Below are positions 27,949-37,795 of a stretch of 64,000 nt of DNA, one piece after another. Origin of the DNA: Tritrichomonas foetus. Lineage: Eukaryota > Parabasalia > Tritrichomonadida > Tritrichomonadidae. The stretch spans positions 60,530-124,529 of the forward strand of contig MLAK01000303.1 of the NCBI GenBank assembly GCA_001839685.1, given 5' to 3'. The translations under genes and the position numbers were made by a program. Under the pieces are notes generated by a model. That model searched no databases. It saw only the letters and a program-made list of their open reading frames with translations, and had not been told where the DNA came from. The stretch's first letter is position 1, and every line of letters begins with the position of its first letter.

Positions 27949-30471
27949 ATGGAAGCAGATATTGATGATGCAGAAAATCCAATGGAAGCATTATTAGCTC
28001 AGTCTGCTTCATTAGTTTTTCCTAATCAAGAAGAAAAAATTCATGACAACAATCCAAAAACCAAAATTGTACACAATGATCAAACATGTAAACTTTCACA
28101 ACGCCAATCATCCTATGCCAATCTACGTCTAAATAATACATTCTCAAAACCAAATGAAAAGGCGAAATCACAAAGATATGTAAATTTGGAAGAAAATGAA
28201 AACCCAGTCATTGTATTAACAGATAAAAATGATGATGATAGCAATGCACCTATTGGTTTATCAATAAGGCAACCATCATTTTCATCTCTGCATGGATACA
28301 TTATACCAAAAGGAACACCAGAAAATAATGAGATTCAACTTGTTATTGAAGAAAACGAAAATCAAATGAGGCAAGAAGGCCAAAAAAATAATAATAAATT
28401 ATCTACAAAACAATCATCATATGCAAATTTGGATGAACCTGGTGACAATGATCTTAATCCAGTAATTGTTTTGACAAATGATATTGAAAATGATGAAGAA
28501 GATGATGATAATGACCAACCAATTGGTCTTTCAGTTAGACAACCTTCTTTTGCTTCTCTGAAAGGAAATGTCATACCAAAAGGTGGAATTGAAGCAACAA
28601 TTATGCCATTAGTTGTTGAGGAAAACGAAGAACAACCGAGAAACGTTGAAAATGTTCCAATGAATTTATCCCAAAGGCAGTCATCATATGTCAATCTACA
28701 CTTGTCTTCATCACATCAAAAGGATGATATTAGGATTCCAAATCATTTAATTGAACCAATAAGTGAAAATGTAGAAGAGAATCCAATTATTGTATTAGTT
28801 GGTAGTGATGATGATGATAATGATAATGATAATAATGAAAACTCCAATATTCAAATTGGGTTGTCTGTTAGGCAGCCTTCATTTGCATCACTGAATGGAA
28901 TGGTAATACCAAAAGGTGGTTTTGAAGCAACAGTAATGCCACTGGTAATTGAAGAAGAGAGTGATCAAGTGTCAATGATGACAAATCAAAACAACGAAAA
29001 GATAGATTTCAATGTAAGGCAGTCTTCATATACAAATCTTAAAATACTTGTTAATCCTGATGAAATTACCGAAATTGATGGTATTTCTGAAGAAACTTAT
29101 GATGGAAATATTGATGATGACAATCCAATTATTGTACTAACTGATGAGATATCAGATGAAAATGCGCCTATTGGTCTTTCAGTTAGGCAGCCATCATTTG
29201 CTTCATTAGATACTCATAATATTATTCCAAAAGGAGGTTTCACATCAACTCGTCAAATCATTGAAGAAGAAATTGATGATGTGAATGAAGAGAATAATGT
29301 CAATTTGGATGAACCAGATGATGAAGTGAAGCAACAAATATTGACATCATTGAGCACATTTAATCAAGAATGGTGGAAACAAATTGGATATGCTCCTGAA
29401 AAGCCGAACATGAAAACTAACAATAAGCAAATTCCTAAGTATAAATCTTATATGGATTTTGATTTTATTAGTTATAAACCAATCGATCCCAAAATCAATA
29501 ATATTTCTGTTGATGAGAAAAAAAGGATATCAAATGAGCAACCACGAAAGAAAATTATCAATCAATGTAGTAGCCAGTTAGCAGTTCATCCTACATTAAC
29601 TCTTATTAGAATTAATAGTTCTGGAAGAGAAATTTCTAAAGTTGAAATGCCAGGTATGGATCATTATGAAAATGACGAAAATATATACATGAATAAAGGT
29701 CCATCACTGATGAGGGTAAATAGTTTTGGAAATAAATCATCACTAAAAATTGTCGAAATGCCAATAATATCGGAAAGGAATCAATTATACAATGACAATA
29801 GCATTGAACATTCCTCCGAAACTCCAAATATGTCTGGTTCAGATAACAGTAATCCTAATACTATTATGGATGAAATTGATAACGAAATAATCAATTCTTC
29901 ATATAAAATGCAAAATTTGTTACATGATTGGGAAAAACAATTAGACGAAATTGATTCAAAATTAGAACAGGACTTGAAGGAATCTGAAGAGAAGTATCAT
30001 GATGATTATAGCATGATTGAAGAAGCATATAAATTGGAACTAAACAGGATCAATAATGATCATACATCGTCAGCAGATATGAGAAAAACAGCGAATAAGA
30101 TGTTAAACTCTCGCAATTTTAAAGCAGCATCCCAGTTAGTAGTTGATGCAAGATTAAAAGAGAAGAAATATAATCATAAAGCGATTAATAGAGCAAGGAA
30201 TGAATACATCACATCGCGGAATCAACTCAAAGATGAATATGAAAATGAAAAGAATCAACTAATCCTGGAATACACAAAGAAAAGGTCATCCTTAATTAAA
30301 GAGCGGGAAAAATCAATCTCACCAATGAGAAATAACATGATGACGCTAATGAAAATGAGAAAAGCATGTGAAAAGCAAAATATTCATCAAAGTAAATCTC
30401 AGAACAAAGATGTCAAAAAAGGACGATCTTCTCTTCCACGTTTAAACAAAGGTTCTAAAAAACACAAATGA
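27949..30471 (+). CDS. Four-unit tandem-repeat protein with C-terminal coiled coil
   Basis: 840 residues from an ATG at 27949. I do not recognise the family. Residues ~45-435 hold four tandem units of ~75-105 residues, each in the order (K/R)QSSYxNL, then NP(V/I)IVL, then an acidic Asp/Asn run, then IGLS(V/I)RQPSF(A/S)SL and IIPKG. RQPSF centres lie near residues 108, 198, 309 and 414. Two further similar sites, RINSSG and RVNSFG, each followed by VEMP, lie near 565-605. Residues ~650-800 form a charged coiled coil, and the tail is basic. The RQPS/RQSS/RINS motifs fit R-x-x-S phosphorylation sites of basophilic kinases (inference). It may be a scaffold or cytoskeletal protein. Confidence 0.85.
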   Translation: MEADIDDAENPMEALLAQSASLVFPNQEEKIHDNNPKTKIVHNDQTCKLSQRQSSYANLRLNNTFSKPNEKAKSQRYVNLEENENPVIVLTDKNDDDSNAPIGLSIRQPSFSSLHGYIIPKGTPENNEIQLVIEENENQMRQEGQKNNNKLSTKQSSYANLDEPGDNDLNPVIVLTNDIENDEEDDDNDQPIGLSVRQPSFASLKGNVIPKGGIEATIMPLVVEENEEQPRNVENVPMNLSQRQSSYVNLHLSSSHQKDDIRIPNHLIEPISENVEENPIIVLVGSDDDDNDNDNNENSNIQIGLSVRQPSFASLNGMVIPKGGFEATVMPLVIEEESDQVSMMTNQNNEKIDFNVRQSSYTNLKILVNPDEITEIDGISEETYDGNIDDDNPIIVLTDEISDENAPIGLSVRQPSFASLDTHNIIPKGGFTSTRQIIEEEIDDVNEENNVNLDEPDDEVKQQILTSLSTFNQEWWKQIGYAPEKPNMKTNNKQIPKYKSYMDFDFISYKPIDPKINNISVDEKKRISNEQPRKKIINQCSSQLAVHPTLTLIRINSSGREISKVEMPGMDHYENDENIYMNKGPSLMRVNSFGNKSSLKIVEMPIISERNQLYNDNSIEHSSETPNMSGSDNSNPNTIMDEIDNEIINSSYKMQNLLHDWEKQLDEIDSKLEQDLKESEEKYHDDYSMIEEAYKLELNRINNDHTSSADMRKTANKMLNSRNFKAASQLVVDARLKEKKYNHKAINRARNEYITSRNQLKDEYENEKNQLILEYTKKRSSLIKEREKSISPMRNNMMTLMKMRKACEKQNIHQSKSQNKDVKKGRSSLPRLNKGSKKHK

Positions 30472-30689
30472 TTTCATTGATATTAAAATGGAATTTAAAT
30501 GAAGATACTTGTTAATCTGTAAAATTTGCTTATCTTGGGATGATAATAGTTTCTATTTTATGATAAATTATACATATCTCAGTATCATGATGAAAATATT
30601 AGTTATTCATGTGTATTTTCACATGCCTTAATTAAATACTGAAAGGATCTTATACTGAATATAAAAAAGGCTTTTCTTAACAGATATTT

Positions 30690-32090
30690 TTATTTCCGTA
30701 TATAAACAACTTCAATTCCTGGTGGTGTATCTCTTGCGAATTTTGACTTTTTAGGTTCAGGAGGCGGCTCAGGAACTTCTTTAATTTTTCTTTTCGGAGT
30801 AGTTTGTTCAAAATCATTACTTAAAGGCTTTTGTGGGGGATTATCAAGTAGATATCTTTCTTTTGATACAGTTTTTGGTGGAGATTCAGCTCTTTTTATT
30901 ATTGGAACTGGTAAGAATGCATATTTTTCATCTTCTTCAGTTTTCATTTGTTTTTTCTTGATTGCATCCTCCATTCTTTTGAAGTGATCATCCCATCCAG
31001 GCAAATGCTTTTCTCTTCGATGCCTCCGACTAATTATTTTTTTATTTTCTTCATATTCATCATAAGGAGTAATTAATGGAAATGGCTCTCTTTCTTTTTT
31101 CATATCTTCTTTTTTATATCTCATTATTTCTAAGAATGAATCAAGTTCTTCATCAGTATAAAAAACATAATGTTGGAATTTTGGAATCGAGTCAAGAAAT
31201 TCTTTTTCGTTATCGTCAACAATTTTTTGCATTCTTTCACCTCTTCTCTCTTCTAGTGTGAAGCCTCTTCTCAAAAAAGAACCACGTGCATAAACAGAAT
31301 TAAGTAGAACTTTTTTCGAATTCTTAGTAAATTCGATTTTTTCTTCTGGTTCGTCAAAATTGTATTCAGGCATAGGCGCATTAATTCTTTTATACACTTC
31401 AGATGACATAATATGCGCACCTTGATAGGTTTCTTCTTTAACATAAGGTAATTTAGGATCTTTTTTATTAACTAATTTTGTACTAATTCTGTACTTAACA
31501 ATTGTTCGAAATTTGGTGTCAACATTTCCTTGAATGGCTAATAAAAACTCTTTTTTAGCAGCAATGGCATCAAATTTATTTTCTTCGATTTTCCAGTCTT
31601 CCAAAATATCACGAAATACGGAATGATTGTTAATGTGGTCACCTCCTTCCAAAACACCAAGTTCATGAAAAATTTCTTCGATTTTTTGTTTGCTCATTTC
31701 AGGATCATTTCCGAAAGACAAATCAATTTTGTTTCGAATTGTTTCATCACTAATTTCTTTTGAGTATTGGTCAATTGAGCTGACTGATGAAGTAGAGCAC
31801 TCAGAAAGGGCTTTTTCGTGACTTTGTTTTTCTTGTAAAGCTTTTTGTCGCTTGATTATAGTTTTTGATGTAGGCGTCAAACTCTGTTTCTTTCGGGAAG
31901 TAGTGCTACTGTTTTGGTTTGAATTTTTTGTTTTGGTCTGACTCATCATTTGATGATCTGATATGTTCGAAGAATTTCTATTGCTATTTTGTGAATTTTT
32001 ATTGGTAGAAGCATTTTTAGAACTTTTTGAAGAGTTTCCACGGTTTGAAATTAAAGAATCGATCAATGAATTGATTTCGAAAGATGACAT
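30690..32090 (-). CDS. Unrecognised charged protein with conserved-looking C-terminal half
   Basis: 466 residues from the ATG at 32090. The frame continues upstream to a TTG at 32309 (539 residues) through a Ser/Asn-rich, coding-looking stretch with no ATG; a stop lies just beyond. The start is therefore uncertain, and an ATG at 32325 lies in another frame. The N-terminal third is Ser/Asn/Lys-rich and disordered. Residues ~150-420 are charged with aromatic residues and look folded or helical. The C-terminus is Pro/Lys-rich (EPPPEPKKSKF). No enzyme motif or membrane segment is visible. The composition suggests a nuclear or cytoskeletal protein, which is a guess. The tRNA-Gln gene lies just upstream. 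Confidence 0.75.
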   Translation of the reverse strand: MSSFEINSLIDSLISNRGNSSKSSKNASTNKNSQNSNRNSSNISDHQMMSQTKTKNSNQNSSTTSRKKQSLTPTSKTIIKRQKALQEKQSHEKALSECSTSSVSSIDQYSKEISDETIRNKIDLSFGNDPEMSKQKIEEIFHELGVLEGGDHINNHSVFRDILEDWKIEENKFDAIAAKKEFLLAIQGNVDTKFRTIVKYRISTKLVNKKDPKLPYVKEETYQGAHIMSSEVYKRINAPMPEYNFDEPEEKIEFTKNSKKVLLNSVYARGSFLRRGFTLEERRGERMQKIVDDNEKEFLDSIPKFQHYVFYTDEELDSFLEIMRYKKEDMKKEREPFPLITPYDEYEENKKIISRRHRREKHLPGWDDHFKRMEDAIKKKQMKTEEDEKYAFLPVPIIKRAESPPKTVSKERYLLDNPPQKPLSNDFEQTTPKRKIKEVPEPPPEPKKSKFARDTPPGIEVVYIRK

Positions 32091-32355
32091 AAAGCCAACT
32101 TCTTTTTTGATTGATGATTCTTTACTGGGGATCTCCAAACTGTTTAAATCGGCTTCTGTGTTTTTCAGAGATGAAGTTGAATTTAATTGAGATATCGATA
32201 AATCTGATGATTTTTGTTGCGATTTATTCGGAAGAGAATTCGATGTGGTTTCAAAAAAAGAGTTGTAATTAACGCGTTCTTTGGGTAAAATTGAAGATGG
32301 TGAATTCAAGAGATTTTAGAGCCATTTAACGTACAAAAAAAGAAAGATGAGAGGG

Positions 32356-32361
32356 AAAAAA
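32356..32361 (-). terminator. RNA polymerase III terminator of tRNA-Gln
   Basis: A run of six T on the minus strand starts three bases beyond the tRNA 3' end, the usual Pol III stop signal. Confidence 0.7.
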
Positions 32362-32363
32362 TG

Positions 32364-32434
32364 TGGTCCCGCCAGGAGTCGAACCTGGGTCACGGGATTC
32401 AGAGTCCCATGTGATACCGTTACACTACGGGACC
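32364..32434 (-). tRNA. tRNA-Gln (anticodon CTG)
   Basis: On the minus strand a full cloverleaf can be drawn. The acceptor stem GGTCCCG pairs with CGGGACC with discriminator A at 32364. The anticodon arm GGGA-CTCTGAA-TCCC gives anticodon CTG. The T arm has the canonical GGTTCGACTCC, which also serves as the B box, and the D-arm/A-box region is GTAGTGTAACGGT. The gene is 71 nt without an intron and without encoded CCA. A T6 run follows on the minus strand (32356-32361). Confidence 0.95.
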
Positions 32435-32691
32435 ACTTGCTGATATAAGAAATTTAAGACTTATCTTCTGAAGATAGTTATTTCTGAAATATCATTTCTT
32501 TAAAATTACATTCATGAGATTTTATAATTGATTTCTTTATTTCGAAAAACACCAATGTTGAACGGAATTCACTGATCAATTCCCCAATGAATCTTATCGT
32601 ATTTCCGATCAACTAATTATGGCAATTTGGCCAGCCAATAAAATAAACAATTATTTCTGAATACTCTCACAAAAAGTTACATATCTGTTCA

Positions 32692-32698
32692 GTTCATT
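32692..32698 (+). promoter_or_regulatory. Initiator-like TTCATT before the TRIC-like gene
   Basis: TCATT with putative +1 A at 32696 leaves a 6-base leader before the ATG at 32702. Very short leaders with TCA(C/T)(A/T) are the rule in Trichomonas vaginalis. Not proven here. Confidence 0.4.
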
Positions 32699-32701
32699 TT
32701 T

Positions 32702-33529
32702 ATGGATTCAGTCCGTCGTTTTCTCTATCAGTTTCAATTACGCTTGGACCAATTCATTAAACATGATCACCGTCAAGTTTATAAGGCCATTTACGGAACT
32801 TCTCAATTTCCAATATTTTTCATCATCCAAGCCCTCTGGTCATGTTTTGTTGTCGCTAAAAGTGCTCAAAATCGTAGAAAAAATCCAAAACAATTCGTTA
32901 AGCAGTTCGTTGTCAGTTTCATGATGACTTTTGCTCCGCGCGAAATCCTCGCTTATCTCCTCGGCAGATTATCACCAATCAAACACAATCCGCAAACACT
33001 CCTCATTTATGCCGCCATTTTCCTCCTTATGAATGTCCCTTTTATTTTCAAATTGGTCAAGATATTATATTACTTTTTGGGAATTGGCCAGGGATTGAAT
33101 CAAGCTCGTATTTTCACCTTTGTTCTCAATAAGGTATCGCTTCCTGTTAACCAGCTTCTTCCAATCGCCCTTGTTGCTGCGGTTTCAGATCAGATAATAG
33201 AAATCGTCCTCCGAACGATTTTGAATAGCGGAGAGGAGACACCGCTATCAAAAAATATGACAGTGATTCGAACTTCTGCTTTTTGCTCAATATTTTGGAT
33301 AATGACCAATTATAATCAGTTAACCCAGTATGTTGGAATACATCCAAAACTCCTTTCAGCAGTAATTCTTGCATTCGTTCTTGGAGCAGCTAATTCAACA
33401 GGATTCATCAGCGAATATATCAAGCAGTCGCCAGAAAATCAGGAGCGTCATTCTCAAGAAACCTACGAAGAACAGCAACGCTGCCCCACTCGCAAAAATA
33501 TTGAAATTCAATGTGATTTAATAAAATGA
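32702..33529 (+). CDS. TRIC-like (TMEM38 family) multi-pass membrane protein
   Basis: 275 residues from an ATG at 32702. Hydrophobic segments lie near residues 38-52, 65-85, 97-125, 150-170, 190-205 and 218-235, so about six membrane spans. The block around FKLVKILYYFLGIGQGLNQA, followed by two more hydrophobic helices and a Gly/Ala-rich last helix, is reminiscent of TRIC trimeric intracellular cation channels, which pass K+ across ER membranes. The family call is tentative and from recall. The tail (~245-275) is polar. The 5' leader appears to be only ~6 bases. Confidence 0.6.
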   Translation: MDSVRRFLYQFQLRLDQFIKHDHRQVYKAIYGTSQFPIFFIIQALWSCFVVAKSAQNRRKNPKQFVKQFVVSFMMTFAPREILAYLLGRLSPIKHNPQTLLIYAAIFLLMNVPFIFKLVKILYYFLGIGQGLNQARIFTFVLNKVSLPVNQLLPIALVAAVSDQIIEIVLRTILNSGEETPLSKNMTVIRTSAFCSIFWIMTNYNQLTQYVGIHPKLLSAVILAFVLGAANSTGFISEYIKQSPENQERHSQETYEEQQRCPTRKNIEIQCDLIK

Positions 33530-33542
33530 TCATCAATAATTC

Positions 33543-33709
<167 letters not shown>

Positions 33710-34472
33710 CTATATTTATTTCTGATTTGTTAATATTGCATGAATTGATCGTCCAAATTTAGTCATATTAACCTTCAGTGAAATAGTTTCACTTTTTTAC
33801 CTTTATTTGAAATTTTGCTATAAAAATGAAGAAGTAATGATGGAAATCCCTAGATATCATGAACTGATTGAAGTACTTGAAATCTTAGCAGATATTTACA
33901 TAGTGATGAAATAGTTATTAGGCCTTTAAAACATACAGATGGTGTCAGTGGCAAGGAATTTTCTCATAAGTATAATGGCAACAATTAAGTTTAATTATCA
34001 TTTGATGCGTTTGCGTGAATTTTGTTTGTCTGAGAACAGTTGATGAACCTGGAATAGAATATGAATTTGATAAATATTAAGGAAAAAAGGGATAAAATAA
34101 TAAAATTTTGTAAATGCATATTCAAAAATAAGCGAAATCTCGAATGTACAACTAATATCATGATAAAAGCAGTAAATAAAGTGAATTCATCTAAACAATT
34201 TTAATGTATACCTAAAAGATTCATCTTCATTGCTTTGAATGCTGATATTGAACATAACATTCGCTTAACAGAATATGTTCAATCATGTTGTCTGGTATCA
34301 GGTCAATGTGTATCAGAACTTCGTTATAATGAGTCAATGAACGAATACAAAAAGGTGAAACGAAAGAAATACAAAATGATAAATAAGACATTTTAATCAA
34401 AAAGAAATCCATTTTCATTGTCAATTAATTATATATATAATAATTAAAACATTTAGGATTGAGGGATTCAAG
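33710..34472. other. AT-rich intergenic region
   Basis: About 760 bp between the TTA microsatellite and the 3' end of the RasGAP-like gene. Only short chance frames were seen, and no RNA gene was recognised. Confidence 0.4.
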
Positions 34473-36260
34473 TTATTTGGAAGAATCATTTTGAATAAAA
34501 TATGAATAAACAATATCTTCAGCAAGCATCAATTTCCAAGGTATTACATCTTTAGGAATTTTTCTTTTTTGATCTTTCGATGATGAGATCGGTCGATTTA
34601 CTGATACATCAGATGAATTATCTTGTACCAGTTCATTATCTAATGCAAATATATCTTTTAATTCTTTTCCATGCTCTTTAATATATGAAAGAGTATGATT
34701 TACTGCCTCAATAAAGTCGGTTACAGATGGTTTTGGAATATCCTTTGCACCCATTGTAGTGGATGTAATTCTTGTCAAAAAGAATATGAGCGATTCTCTT
34801 CCAATAGAGCTATATTTATCTTGTGTTCCCATTTTGGCTGTAACACAAATAATTGCTGATAATTTAATGACAGCTTTTCTTGCAAAACCACTATTTTCAA
34901 TGTGTTGTAACATTAATGGAATTATCACTTTATTAAACATAAGAGAAGTGATTCCATTATATGGATTTTTCACGTCAGTTGAAAACTTTTTGCATGTCGA
35001 AATCAATATTTGTAAACATAAAACAAAAACAATTTTTGGAAATCCCATGAAATTGTGAATTAGTGAATTCCAAAAAACTCTGACAAGCCCAATCACGAAG
35101 TTGTCATTTTTTAAATAATTATCATTATCATTGGATAATTTACAGAATTCTATTATTTTCTCCATTATTCTATCTACAACAACTTTTGAAGCTATCTGCA
35201 CAAAATTGATTAAATAATGATGAGGGGAAAACATTGAAGAAAATATATCGTTTGGATCTTTTGCATTATCAATAATGACCCAAATTAATGTTTTTACAAC
35301 AAAATAATGTCGATCAAAAAATCTTGATATAGTCATGATTGATGAAAATGCTTTGGAATCATTGGAGTTTAAATAATAAAAAGCTTGCAAAAATTCTGCA
35401 TCATATGCGATAATATTTTTTCCAATGACATCATATACTTTAAGTGATATTGGTGACTGCTTTCCAATGACTTTGCATGATGAAATTAATTTATTAATGG
35501 AACAATTTCTTTTTGATATGCTTAATAAATAATCTTGGTAACTACAATCTATTGGCTTGCCATCATTATTCAAAAGAGTTATTTGTGATTCTGTTCCATT
35601 TTCTTTATCTACTAAGGTACAAATTCCATTTCCAGAATCAGAAGAAAAAAGAATATTACCTGAGGCAATTAAATTATTATGATTATAAATTGTTACATAT
35701 TGGTCAGATTCCATGATTGCTAAAAATATAGATTTTTCTTTATGAATTTTATCTTTAATTTTTACCTGTAAAAGATTACCAGTTTTAAAGATCTTTTTTT
35801 CGAGAAGCAGATTTTCGTATAACATACAGAGAACCCATTCTCGTGATCTTCCTGAGTATATTTTACTAGATAAAAGTATTTGAAAATAAGTATAAAATGA
35901 TTGAAATGCAAAATATTGCCATGCTGTTAAATATGATTTAATGTTAATTTGTGGTTTTTGGGATTGGGCAATAATAATTTTATTTGATAAAATGCAAGGA
36001 AGAATGTTTAAAAATGGGCTAAGCATTTGTGTTTGTTCAAAATTTGTATAATGAACAGCTGATTGGACAAGAACATGATTCTTTAATTGAGAATTGAGTA
36101 GCTGCACTAAAGAATCAGGATCAAAACAGATATCAACAAGCTTTTGATATATTTCTGAAGATTCATGATTCTTAGGTGCATCAATATCGATTATTTCATC
36201 AGTACAGTCGTTAGTTTGTATGGAATTAATTCCAAAAATTGAGTGGAATGATGTTGACAT
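34473..36260 (-). CDS. RasGAP-like domain protein, arginine finger not evident
   Basis: 595 residues from the ATG at 36260; the frame is open to a TTG at 36296. The N-terminal ~290 residues are unrecognised. Residues ~310-500 resemble the all-helical RasGAP fold: an FSSMFSPHHYLINFV segment where GAPs carry the FR.NS...TK finger loop, and later a GITSLMFNKVIIPLMLQ segment matching the FLRF.NPAI helix, followed by KAVIKLSAIICVTAK. RasGAPs stimulate GTP hydrolysis by Ras or Rap, but the finger arginine is not visible, so this may be a pseudo-GAP or an IQGAP/neurofibromin relative. Confidence in the domain is moderate; the gene itself is solid (long frame, host-like codons). Confidence 0.65.
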   Translation of the reverse strand: MSTSFHSIFGINSIQTNDCTDEIIDIDAPKNHESSEIYQKLVDICFDPDSLVQLLNSQLKNHVLVQSAVHYTNFEQTQMLSPFLNILPCILSNKIIIAQSQKPQINIKSYLTAWQYFAFQSFYTYFQILLSSKIYSGRSREWVLCMLYENLLLEKKIFKTGNLLQVKIKDKIHKEKSIFLAIMESDQYVTIYNHNNLIASGNILFSSDSGNGICTLVDKENGTESQITLLNNDGKPIDCSYQDYLLSISKRNCSINKLISSCKVIGKQSPISLKVYDVIGKNIIAYDAEFLQAFYYLNSNDSKAFSSIMTISRFFDRHYFVVKTLIWVIIDNAKDPNDIFSSMFSPHHYLINFVQIASKVVVDRIMEKIIEFCKLSNDNDNYLKNDNFVIGLVRVFWNSLIHNFMGFPKIVFVLCLQILISTCKKFSTDVKNPYNGITSLMFNKVIIPLMLQHIENSGFARKAVIKLSAIICVTAKMGTQDKYSSIGRESLIFFLTRITSTTMGAKDIPKPSVTDFIEAVNHTLSYIKEHGKELKDIFALDNELVQDNSSDVSVNRPISSSKDQKRKIPKDVIPWKLMLAEDIVYSYFIQNDSSK

Positions 36261-37162
36261 GATACAACAGTATTTCGATTTATTAAACTTTTTCAATAAT
36301 ACATCATTTTTAATAAATTTGAGTGTTTAATTTTGCCTTGTCAGATTGAGATCAGATTTTTCAGATCGTAACGGTGGTCAATTCATGATTGGTTTCAAAG
36401 TGAATCAACAAAATGAAAAAAATAAACTTGTTTTGTAGAATATCTACAAATGAAATAGATTCCAGAGTTAAGATAATGGAAGAAATACATTGCAGCCTAA
36501 TTATGTAAATTTACAGAATCTCTAGAGAGACTGTTTTTGTAAAATATGTAACAAATAAATGTGTGATCTGCTTTAATACATTTTTCTTTCTTTCTGACAT
36601 AACTTCCAATCGAAGAGATAGTTAGGTCAAATCTTCATGACATATTTTTTGGTGCGTATGAAATTTATATAACCTTAAAAAGTGATATTTAAGTATTAAT
36701 ATGGAAGTTATTACTATTCTCATCAATTATGATCGTTTGAAATATCCTCAAATAATTATATGCCAAATATTTCACGTGAAATATTTCTATGATGGAAAAC
36801 AACAACAGTTTTATCATTATTTTCTACATGTAGTTATCAATTTATACAGATAATTATGAAATCAGTTTAATTTGTCTCGTTAATTATTGATGAACTCAAA
36901 AAGGGAAAGAGAATGAAAAAAGAAAACTCAACGAAAATGTTTTTTAATCTTTGCAGATTTAAATGAAATGAATATCAAGATTTTATTCGCAGAGTTATTC
37001 ATCTCCCATTTTCACATCATCCGAATTTTGTTTGAATATTTGGTCATATCATAAAACATTAATAGATATTGAAAAATTGAATGTTAATTTTAATTGTGAA
37101 ACATCCATCAGAATTTAAGAAATTTGAATATTATTAACGTACAGTAACAATTATTTCTTTTT
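36261..37162. other. AT-rich intergenic region
   Basis: About 900 bp upstream of two divergent genes (RasGAP-like on -, small ORF on +). No coding frame or repeat was recognised. Confidence 0.4.
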
Positions 37163-37450
37163 ATGCAGTGTCAGTGGATGCTCACAGACGACAATGAAGT
37201 CGAATCACAAAAACCATATATGGGCATCTTTACACGTGATCCTGCACAAATTGGAGCAAGTCTACCTCGCCCTTCTTGCAATGCTTTTCATTCGAACACA
37301 AGTTTTGGACCTCATTCAAAATCAAATCGGATAGTAAATGGAGTAGAGAATATTCCAATTAATTTCAATGTTGTAATCACCGATGAAAAGCGTAGGCAAA
37401 ACTTTGTCGTGAATGATATCAATTCTCAAGCCATTTTTTCAATTCTTTGA
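37163..37450 (+). CDS. Small hypothetical protein
   Basis: 95 residues from an ATG at 37163. The composition is balanced and protein-like (GIFTRDPAQIGASLPRPSCN in the middle), unlike the Ile/Lys/Phe-rich chance frames nearby, and it overlaps no other gene. It has no signal peptide, membrane segment or known motif. Function is unknown. It could be a real short gene or the remnant of a longer one. Confidence 0.45.
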   Translation: MQCQWMLTDDNEVESQKPYMGIFTRDPAQIGASLPRPSCNAFHSNTSFGPHSKSNRIVNGVENIPINFNVVITDEKRRQNFVVNDINSQAIFSIL

Positions 37451-37629
37451 AAGAAATTGAAATGGACTTGGTGTAACCAATATTTGTGTTTGGTTATGAT
37501 TGGATATAAAATTTATATTAACTTCAAAATAAACAACATAGCGTTTCTATTTATGTTTTTAATAATATTGCTTTTTTCTAATCACATTTCACGATCAATC
37601 ATAGAATTATCATGCTTTTTGATCTTTAT

Positions 37630-37692
37630 TTCTTTCTTATGTTTATGATTTTCTTTCTTATGTTCATGATTTTCTTTCTTATGTTTATGATT
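37630..37692. repeat. Three tandem copies of a 21-bp unit
   Basis: Three nearly identical 21-bp units of the form TTCTTTCTTATGTTTATGA plus two bases follow each other, differing by one T/C change. They lie in the spacer (37451-37795) that otherwise holds nothing recognisable. Confidence 0.8.
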
Positions 37693-37795
37693 TTATGACT
37701 TTTCTTTTCTTGAACCTAGTCTTTTGATATAGACAATTCAGAGAAAAAACAACAGATACAAAGAAAAGAAATTTGGGTGAAATTGATTTTTAAAC

